Shown: piece after piece, positions 5,716 to 10,943 of the stretch
Layout of the letters: every line of letters starts with the position of its first letter
Position numbering within the stretch: position 1 is the stretch's first letter
Origin: CAYMRB01 sp964392615
GTDB taxonomy: Bacteria; Planctomycetota; UBA8108
NCBI GenBank assembly: GCA_964392615.1
Contig: CAYMRB010000350.1
Location: forward strand, 1 to 10,943
DNA: 10,943 bases
Direction of reading: 5' to 3'
Position numbers and translations under genes: made by a program
The notes under the pieces: model-generated
Database searches by the model: none
Told to the model about the DNA's origin: nothing
What the model saw: the letters and a program-made list of their open reading frames with translations, nothing else

Positions 5716-7188
5716 TCATACTCCCGATTCCGAAAAACGGGTAGTGCTAGGCGGATGTCGGGCCGTTGACCGGGATTCCCCGGTCTCGACGACCTGCGGC
5801 ACCAACGCGACGAGTTGCTCGACCAGAGACTGGGGGAGGCGAACTCCCGGCCGCCGCGCACGCACCGCGGCGAGGGCGAGGCGCACTGCAGCGCCGTCGC
5901 GATCCACGTGCCCCGAGCGCGCCGCGAGCCACGCCGACGCGACCAGCGCACCGCGCGTCAGCCCTAGTGCGCAGTGGACGAGGACGCCTCGGCCCTCGCG
6001 CGCGACCTCGCCGCGAGCCCCGCCGCGACGGTGGATCTCGATGAACTCGATCGCTCCGCGCAGCGCGACAGCGTCGGGGGCGGTGAAATCGAGCAGCGGC
6101 ACGTTGCGATAGCGCAACTCGCGAACCGCCTTCGCCACCGGCATCTCGGCGGTCAGATCGAGAACCGCGCCGATTCCGGCCTGTCGCAGTGCGGCGACGT
6201 CCGCACCGCTGGGCACGCGTCCGAGGTAGACGCCGCCGAGCTCGGCTGTCGGTGGCGCGATCTCGCAGAACGGCTCGACCCGATGGCGATAGAACAGCTG
6301 GTGGACGAGCCAGCCGCCGACGAGCCACGGCGCGAGCACGAGGCGCACCGGAAGAGATCGAACGCCGTCGCGCTTGCCGACGACCCCGGCGCCGAATGCC
6401 AGGTAGCCGCTCGCGACGATCGCGAGGGAGCCGATGGGCCAGACGAGCCACCAGCACGCCCCCGGCCACAGCCCGACCGGCACGCAGAGCGCGGCCACCC
6501 CGGCGAGATAGCGCAGCCCGATCGTCGCGTCCATCCCCGGCCGCGCGGGAACACGCCCCTGCGCGTCCGCGGACGGAAGCACGCCGACCGCTGCGAGACC
6601 GACGAGCGCGCCGCCGATGAGATCGATGAAGTGGTGCTGGTAGACAAACAGCGTCGACGCGCCGATCAACGCGAACCACAAGGCGCTGGCGCTGCGCAGC
6701 GCTCCGCGCAGCCGGTCGCGATACGCGCCCCAGAGGACGAGCATCAGGCTGATGTGAAGAGAGGGGCACTGATTGAACGGCAAGTCCGCCCCGCCGAGGA
6801 TCGCGAACAGGAAGCCCGGCACACCGCTCGTCTCCGGTCGCTCGAACGCGACGCGCAGCGGCATGAGCAGGAAGAGAGCGACGGACACGAAGTAGCAGAA
6901 CTCGATACGACGCCGCAGCACGCACAGCTCGCCGCGATTCGGCACCGCGAAGAACGCGCCGACGAAGAGCAGATCGATCGACATGTACGGGACGATCATC
7001 CACGCGACGAACGGAATGCGCTCCTCCCACGGGAAGTAGAAGGAGGGCACGGATACACGCCACGATGTGACGACGTTGCTCAACCCGTACAGCAGAAAGA
7101 ACAGCGGCCCCAGAACGAGCACCGAGCGCAGCGCGTCGCGCCATAGCGGCAACTCTCGAGACATCGGAGTCGACGGAGTCGCGTTCAT
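5716..7188 (-). CDS. PAP2 membrane phosphatase fused to dual-specificity phosphatase (YnbD-like)
   Basis: A 490-residue two-domain protein. The N-terminal half has several hydrophobic segments (about 21-40, 62-82, 97-113, 122-133, 145-156, 168-183, 190-205, and more to 300). It carries PAP2 motifs: PSLH (142-145) and HHFIDLIGG with H186 and D189 as the catalytic pair. Residues about 315-465 form a soluble cysteine phosphatase domain with the loop HCALGLTR (C406, R412), the CX5R signature of tyrosine and dual-specificity phosphatases. D367 is a possible general acid. The architecture matches E. coli YnbD. Likely substrates are lipid or isoprenoid phosphates at the inner membrane plus an unknown phosphorylated partner; this is inferred from the family. 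The start is ATG 7188, with GGAAGG six bases upstream. Its ATGA overlaps the stop of the upstream hydrolase-methyltransferase gene, which indicates translational coupling. The gene converges on the TolC-like gene with 5 bp between stops. Confidence 0.85.
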   Translation of the reverse strand: MNATPSTPMSRELPLWRDALRSVLVLGPLFFLLYGLSNVVTSWRVSVPSFYFPWEERIPFVAWMIVPYMSIDLLFVGAFFAVPNRGELCVLRRRIEFCYFVSVALFLLMPLRVAFERPETSGVPGFLFAILGGADLPFNQCPSLHISLMLVLWGAYRDRLRGALRSASALWFALIGASTLFVYQHHFIDLIGGALVGLAAVGVLPSADAQGRVPARPGMDATIGLRYLAGVAALCVPVGLWPGACWWLVWPIGSLAIVASGYLAFGAGVVGKRDGVRSLPVRLVLAPWLVGGWLVHQLFYRHRVEPFCEIAPPTAELGGVYLGRVPSGADVAALRQAGIGAVLDLTAEMPVAKAVRELRYRNVPLLDFTAPDAVALRGAIEFIEIHRRGGARGEVAREGRGVLVHCALGLTRGALVASAWLAARSGHVDRDGAAVRLALAAVRARRPGVRLPQSLVEQLVALVPQVVETGESRSTARHPPSTTRFSESGV

Positions 7189-9020
7189 CGATCGCCTTCC
7201 GATCCGTCGGCACAGCGCACCGCGCGCGATACCGAGAAGATGCCATCGTCGTCGATCGCCATCGCGACCTTGCGGAACCCGGCGCGAGCGACGAGCGCGT
7301 CGATCTCCGCTTGCGAACGAGGGCGCATGACCCACGACTCGCCGTCGCGGTTCGTCAAGACGCGCGCGATGAACTCGAGCTGCGGGTGATGCGGTTGATT
7401 CGTGTAGACAAGAGAGCCGCCGACGGGCACGACCTCGCGCAACGCGCGCAGCGATCGCTCGATGCCATCATTGGCCGCGAAGAGCTCCCAGAGACCGGAT
7501 ACGACGACGACGTCCGGCCGCGGCTCGAGACGCGCGATCGACTCCGGATCGAACGCATCGGCCGCTTCGAAGTCGACATGCTCGAAGCCGGCGCGCCGCC
7601 ACGCCTCACGCCCCGCGGCGAGCCCCTGCTCGTCGCGGTCTCGCACGAGGACGCTGACCCGAGGATCGTCGAGCGCGACGAGCGCATCGAGCAGGTACCG
7701 CCCCGGACCTCCGGCGAGATCGACGACATGAGCCGCGCCACGGCTTTCGAGGACCGCCTCGATGGCGTCGCGCAGCTGCTCCTCGAGGTGGCGCTTGCGC
7801 TCGCGGATGCCGCGCCAGCCGACGCTATCGAGATACGTTCGATCGATGGCGCGACCGAGCGCCGTCCAACCCCGAGCGCGATTGCGATAGACGTAGTCGA
7901 GCGTCAGACCCGAGTCGAACCCCGTCCGCCAGCCGAGGCGGAACCCCTCGCTGAGCCGCCCGACGGTGCGCAGCGCCGCCTTCTGAGCGCGAAAGAGGAG
8001 CCCCCGCGGCGACCAGATCGGCAGCGGTGTCGCCAGCTCGTCCCGACGGCGCCAGCCGGACTCCACGGCGGCGAGGCTCTGCGGCGGGACCGTCGCGGCC
8101 GCCTCGGCGGCTGCGAACCGCTCGAGAAGAAACTCCCGCGCGGCGGCGATCGGCAGGTGGCGATCCTTCTCGTGGAAGAGCTCGTGATAGAAGCCGGGGT
8201 ACTCGACGAAACGCTTCTCGTCTGCCCCGAGCCGCTCGAAGAACCGTCGCTGCGCGCGCTGGTGGACCACCCGGTCCGCGCCCGCCGAGAGCACGAGCGT
8301 CGGCGTGCGAATGGACCCGGCGCCGTCGATCACGCGCCGCGACGTGTCGAAGAGCGACGTCAGCACGCGAACCGCGATGCGCGGCGAGATCATCTCGTCG
8401 GCGCGACGCGCGTCGGCCTCGGCGCGGTCGTGGGTCAGCATCCCCGGCCGCACGTAGCTCTTCACGGATGAGCCGGGCTTGAAGCGACGCAGCACGCGCA
8501 ACCCGCTCAGCGCGAACGGCACGTAGAGCTTGACGTGGAAGGCCGGCGATCCGAGCACGGCGGCGACCACCGGCGGCGCCCAATCGTGAATCCACGTCGC
8601 GGCGACGACGCTGCCGACGCTGTGCCCGAGGACCGCCGCCCTCTCGCGCACCAGGCCGTGGGTTGCCTCCAGGTGGCGCACGAACTCCTCGGCGTCCTTC
8701 GCAAAGCGGTGAAAGTGCGGCGCGTCGCCTCGCTCGCCGTCCGAGCGCCCGTGCCCGCGCGCGTCCCACGCGAACACCGCGGTGCGCGGCAGGTCGAGCC
8801 GCGCGACGAGCTCGTCGAAGCGGCCGGAATGCTCGTGGCCGCCGTGAAACAGGACGAGCGAGCGTTGCGGCGCGCAGACCGCGTTCCAGGCGCGATAGAA
8901 GATACGCGTGCCGTCCGCCGTCTCGAACGAACGCTCGGACGCGGACGCGCTGGCGGGCGGTGGGGGAGCGGGGTGCGATCGAGGCGTTGCGGGGTCGGTG
9001 CGGGTCGTGGTGGCAGGCAT
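7185..9020 (-). CDS. Bifunctional alpha/beta hydrolase - class I SAM methyltransferase (YnbC-like)
   Basis: A 611-residue fusion. Residues about 35-305 are a monoacylglycerol-lipase/lysophospholipase-type hydrolase: LVLFHGGHEHSGRF (oxyanion region, 55-68), WDARGHGRSDG (85-95), nucleophile elbow GHSVG (S134), acid D249 in SAGAD, and catalytic H279 in GFYHELFHE. Residues about 340-425 form a linker region with GWRTGFDSGLTLDYVYRN. Residues about 425-600 are a Rossmann methyltransferase with the SAM-binding motif VVDLAGGPG (432-440). Both active sites look intact. The order hydrolase then methyltransferase is that of E. coli YnbC, and the next gene is YnbD-like, so the pair is conserved. A lipid-headgroup or lipid-remodelling role fits but is inference. 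The start ATG 9020 has GGAGG six bases upstream. Residues 1-28 are a Pro/Ala/Ser/Thr-rich tail. The CDP-alcohol transferase and CDP-diglyceride synthase partners found in E. coli (YnbA, YnbB) are not in the window. Confidence 0.85.
   Translation of the reverse strand: MPATTTRTDPATPRSHPAPPPPASASASERSFETADGTRIFYRAWNAVCAPQRSLVLFHGGHEHSGRFDELVARLDLPRTAVFAWDARGHGRSDGERGDAPHFHRFAKDAEEFVRHLEATHGLVRERAAVLGHSVGSVVAATWIHDWAPPVVAAVLGSPAFHVKLYVPFALSGLRVLRRFKPGSSVKSYVRPGMLTHDRAEADARRADEMISPRIAVRVLTSLFDTSRRVIDGAGSIRTPTLVLSAGADRVVHQRAQRRFFERLGADEKRFVEYPGFYHELFHEKDRHLPIAAAREFLLERFAAAEAAATVPPQSLAAVESGWRRRDELATPLPIWSPRGLLFRAQKAALRTVGRLSEGFRLGWRTGFDSGLTLDYVYRNRARGWTALGRAIDRTYLDSVGWRGIRERKRHLEEQLRDAIEAVLESRGAAHVVDLAGGPGRYLLDALVALDDPRVSVLVRDRDEQGLAAGREAWRRAGFEHVDFEAADAFDPESIARLEPRPDVVVVSGLWELFAANDGIERSLRALREVVPVGGSLVYTNQPHHPQLEFIARVLTNRDGESWVMRPRSQAEIDALVARAGFRKVAMAIDDDGIFSVSRAVRCADGSEGDR
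7195..7200 (-). promoter_or_regulatory. Ribosome-binding site for the PAP2/DSP gene
   Basis: On the minus strand GGAAGG stands six bases before ATG 7188, inside the end of the upstream coding region. It supports the internal start with the ATGA overlap over a longer upstream frame. Confidence 0.65.
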
Positions 9021-9026
9021 CTCGAG

Positions 9027-9031
9027 CCTCC
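9027..9031 (-). promoter_or_regulatory. Ribosome-binding site fixing the hydrolase-methyltransferase start
   Basis: On the minus strand GGAGG precedes ATG 9020 by six bases. An in-frame start farther upstream (9128) adds an Arg/Cys-rich stretch without family similarity and is less likely. Confidence 0.75.
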
Positions 9032-9210
9032 GTGGGTCGCGGTCGGGGTGCGGCAGGAGCAAGGAGCAGCAGGAGCGCGTCCGGGAGCAGATGCCATGCC
9101 ACGGCCGCAACCGGCCCCTCCCCCGCAATCCGGCGCCGCTGGCGCGGTCCGTCGCGCATCCCGTGCACGAGCTCCGACACGCGCTGCCCGCCCCTGCCCG
9201 CGCTACAAAC

Positions 9211-9241
9211 CGGCAGCCGCCCGAATCGCGGACGGCTGCCG
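9211..9241 (-). terminator. Possible intrinsic (bidirectional) terminator hairpin
   Basis: Perfect 9-bp arms CGGCAGCCG (9211-9219) and CGGCTGCCG (9233-9241) enclose a 13-nt loop. AAAC lies just outside one arm and TTT outside the other, so either strand has a short U-run after the stem. On the minus strand it could stop transcription from the peptidase gene before the hydrolase-methyltransferase gene. The U-run is short, so activity is uncertain. Confidence 0.5.
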
Positions 9242-9255
9242 TTTCGACGCGGAGG

Positions 9256-9272
9256 GAGCCCGGCTCGGGCTC
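9256..9272. other. GC-rich hairpin
   Basis: GAGCCCG and CGGGCTC are perfect 7-bp arms around a 3-nt loop. It lies between the terminator-like hairpin and the first repeat element. No U-tract follows on either strand. Confidence 0.4.
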
Positions 9273-9291
9273 AGTTCCGCGAGGTGTCGTC

Positions 9292-9437
9292 TTTCACAAG
9301 TGCTTGTGCATTCCCGCCGAGCAGATTCGTTCGCTGGCGAGGCGCGCGAAGGAGTCCATGCCGGAGGCGCATCGTCGACTGAGCGCAACGAAGCCAGCGG
9401 GCGAAGGTGCCGGCGGTATGCACAATGATTTGTGAAA
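9292..9437. repeat. Palindrome-ended 146-bp element, copy 1 (MITE-like or REP-like)
   Basis: The left end TTTCACAAGTGCTTGTGCAT (9292-9311) and right end ATGCACAATGATTTGTGAAA (9418-9437) are inverted repeats that match at all but the four central bases. Each end is also a small hairpin: CACAAG-TG-CTTGTG on the left and CACAA-TGAT-TTGTG on the right. Inside, 9326-9338 pairs with 9393-9405 as a 13-bp stem with two G-U pairs when read as RNA. Bases 9318-9449 recur exactly at 9483-9614. No transposase is encoded. The long frames through it are shadows of the repeat. Confidence 0.75.
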
Positions 9438-9439
9438 GG

Positions 9440-9454
9440 CGGCACTAAGTGCCG
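9440..9454. other. Palindrome between the two repeat elements
   Basis: CGGCACT and AGTGCCG flank a single central A. Its left part belongs to the exactly repeated sequence and its right part is unique to the junction, so the palindrome forms only between the two copies. Confidence 0.55.
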
Positions 9455-9456
9455 TG

Positions 9457-9602
9457 TTTCGCAAATATCTGTGCATATCGAGCGAGCAGATTCGTTCGCT
9501 GGCGAGGCGCGCGAAGGAGTCCATGCCGGAGGCGCATCGTCGACTGAGCGCAACGAAGCCAGCGGGCGAAGGTGCCGGCGGTATGCACAATGATTTGTGA
9601 AA
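9457..9602. repeat. Palindrome-ended 146-bp element, copy 2
   Basis: Same length and orientation as copy 1, at a 165-bp offset. The right end (9583-9602) is identical. The left end TTTCGCAAATATCTGTGCAT has diverged and has lost most of its own palindrome. The internal stem recurs at 9491-9503 and 9558-9570. The exactly repeated block continues to 9614 and includes the stop codon of the neighbouring peptidase gene. Confidence 0.75.
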
Positions 9603-9609
9603 GGCGGCA

Positions 9610-10943
9610 CTAAGGAAACTCGACGTCGAGGCGCACCTCTCTGCCGTCGCGCTTGACGACGACGACGATACGGCCCTTCGCCTTCGCGACGAGAGCCGCG
9701 CGCAGGGCGCCGACATCGCCGATCTCGACGTCCGCGATCTTCAGGATCACGTCGCCGGGAAGCATGCCGGCCTCGACGGCGGGCAGGCTCGGCATCGTCT
9801 CGGCGACGCGCACTCCGGGCCCCTTGTACTCGAAGTCGAGCTGCACGCCGAGTAGCGGCCGTCGGCTCCTCGATCGCTGCTGCCCGAGCGCACTCGTGTT
9901 GAACGCCGGACGCTCCGGCGCGTCGGCGATCGCCAGCGCCATCCGTCGTGTGAGCTCGACGACGCGGGCCGCGACGTCGACGTCGAGGGTGTCGAGGTCG
10001 TCCTCAGGCGTGTTGTACTCGCGATGCATGCCGGTGTGGAAGAACACGTACGGGATGCGCTGGCGCAGGAAGTGAGCGTGGTCGGACCCGCCTCCCTGCA
10101 GGCCGCGGCCCGGATTGACCTGGAGGTCGATCTGCGCCCCGAGATCGGTGAGGAGCTTGGGGAAGCCGGCCGACGAAGCGGCACCCATCGCGCCGATGGC
10201 CTTGTCGGCACTGCCGCGACCGATCATGTCGAGGTTGAGCATCGCAACGACGTCGTGTAGCGGCGCCGGCCCCGAGATCTGCTCGACGGCGCCAGGAGCG
10301 ACCCAGCCCGACGCTCCCGATACGGTCTCGACCTCGAACGCGCCGGGCGCCGACTTGCCCGTGGCGGCGACCAGCGTGCCGGCTTCCCACAGCAGCGCGG
10401 CGCTCGGAGCTTCGGCCGACGGCGTCTCGCCCTCCTCCGTGGCCGGCGGGGGCGGCGGCTCGGTCGTCGCACGCGTCAGCTCGCGCGTCGCGAACCAGCG
10501 CTTCGCTCGAACCCAGTGCCGGCTGCCGAGCAGCCCGATCTCCTCGCCGGAGAACGCGATGAAGACGACCGACCGCCGCGGTCGCTCGCCCGCGGCCAAC
10601 AGTCGCGCGGCCTCGAGAACGCCGGCCGTGCCGCTCGCGTTGTCATCGGCGCCGTTGTGCACTCGCCCCATATTGGCGGGATTGACCTGATTGCCGAAGC
10701 GGCCGATGTGATCGTAGTGCCCGCCGATGACGAGAGCCTCGTGGGCGACCTCCGGGTCCGTGCCCGGCAGCTTCGCCGCGACGTTGCGCAGCCGCAGGTG
10801 CCGCGGTGTCGTCGCGAAACGGATCTGCGTACCGGCGAGCTCGAAGCTGCGCGGGGCGAGTTCGCCCTCGATCGCGGCGACGAGTCGCTCGACCGTCTGC
10901 CCGCGCGTCCGAAGCAGACGGTCGACCGCCGCCCGACGCGCGA
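9610..10943 (-). CDS. M28-family zinc metallopeptidase with C-terminal PDZ domain (5' end outside window)
   Basis: The frame is open to the right window edge, giving 443 visible residues; the N-terminus is missing. M28 motifs in order: GGHYDHIG (first zinc His), HNGADDNASG (bridging Asp), FSGEEIGLLGS (catalytic Glu and zinc Glu), LNLDMIGR (zinc Asp), GGSDHAHF, and GMHREYNTPEDD, where the last zinc His is expected. That last position appears to be Asn. A Pro/Glu-rich insert of about 80 residues, ending in an SH3-like stretch (GASGWVAPGAVE), separates the GSRHW and LNLDMIGR motifs. The last 80 or so residues form a PDZ domain (LGVQLDFEY, AGMLPGDVILKI), a peptide-binding module. Relatives are usually exported aminopeptidases; export cannot be checked here. 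An ATG at 10671 is internal, since conserved motifs lie upstream. The TAG stop at 9612-9610 falls inside the edge of the adjacent repeat. Confidence 0.87.
   Translation of the reverse strand, partial: ARRAAVDRLLRTRGQTVERLVAAIEGELAPRSFELAGTQIRFATTPRHLRLRNVAAKLPGTDPEVAHEALVIGGHYDHIGRFGNQVNPANMGRVHNGADDNASGTAGVLEAARLLAAGERPRRSVVFIAFSGEEIGLLGSRHWVRAKRWFATRELTRATTEPPPPPATEEGETPSAEAPSAALLWEAGTLVAATGKSAPGAFEVETVSGASGWVAPGAVEQISGPAPLHDVVAMLNLDMIGRGSADKAIGAMGAASSAGFPKLLTDLGAQIDLQVNPGRGLQGGGSDHAHFLRQRIPYVFFHTGMHREYNTPEDDLDTLDVDVAARVVELTRRMALAIADAPERPAFNTSALGQQRSRSRRPLLGVQLDFEYKGPGVRVAETMPSLPAVEAGMLPGDVILKIADVEIGDVGALRAALVAKAKGRIVVVVKRDGREVRLDVEFP

Noticed and set aside
5720..5745. A terminator between the convergent TolC-like and PAP2/DSP genes
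   Set aside because: The stem is only four plus three base pairs with a bulge and an 11-nt loop, and no U-run follows on the plus strand; too weak to call.
5974..7146. A 390-codon plus-strand frame opposite the PAP2/DSP gene
   Set aside because: Composition rich in Arg, Glu and Asp with no domain; the minus-strand protein has clear PAP2 and CX5R motifs.
7825..9180. A 451-codon minus-strand frame overlapping the hydrolase-methyltransferase gene
   Set aside because: Arg/Ala-rich and without motifs; it is the out-of-frame shadow of the hydrolase, which has a complete catalytic triad.
9203..9716. Small proteins encoded by the tandem repeat (two minus-strand frames with internal duplication)
   Set aside because: They are translations of the two repeat copies in different frames, have no recognisable domain, and overlap the peptidase gene.

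Overview
The window is GC-rich bacterial chromosome, most likely a piece of a metagenome-derived genome, because a run of exactly 100 N (1582-1681) marks a scaffold gap. A TolC-type outer-membrane protein with a signal peptide points to a diderm. The chromosomal ParABS locus and the partition-site sequence TGTTCCACGTGGAACA recall the large parS cluster of Myxococcus. The M28-PDZ peptidase and the hydrolase-methyltransferase / PAP2-phosphatase pair are common in Planctomycetota, Acidobacteriota, Myxococcota and proteobacteria. I would guess Planctomycetota or Myxococcota, but the sequence does not settle it.

Layout. (1) 143-865, minus strand: a small metallophosphoesterase with a TTG start. 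(2) 972-2130: an intergenic array of parS palindromes. It has 13 perfect copies, 4 near-perfect copies, 2 copies cut by the scaffold gap and 1 half-site. The array lies between the divergent metallophosphoesterase and parA. (3) 2169-3894, plus strand: parA and parB, overlapping by 8 bp. The array, ParB and ParA make up a complete chromosome-segregation module. (4) 3944-5710, plus strand: a TolC-family outer-membrane channel 49 bp after parB, with no inner-membrane partner in view. (5) 5716-9020, minus strand: two translationally coupled genes (ATGA overlap). One is an alpha/beta hydrolase fused to a class I methyltransferase, the other a PAP2 membrane phosphatase fused to a dual-specificity phosphatase. 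They match the E. coli YnbC-YnbD pair in architecture and order. (6) 9021-9609: a non-coding interval with two hairpins and two tandem copies of a 146-bp palindrome-ended element, MITE-like or REP-like. (7) 9610-10943, minus strand: an M28 zinc peptidase with a C-terminal PDZ domain, cut by the right window edge. Its stop codon lies in the edge of the repeat.

The main discovery candidate is the parS array. It is very dense (at least 19 sites in about 1.2 kb), it seems to have grown by duplicating site plus spacer, and its true size is hidden by an assembly gap that falls inside a parS site. The second candidate is the palindrome-ended repeat at 9292-9602. Most long open frames across 960-2150 are translations of the parS palindrome and are not genes.
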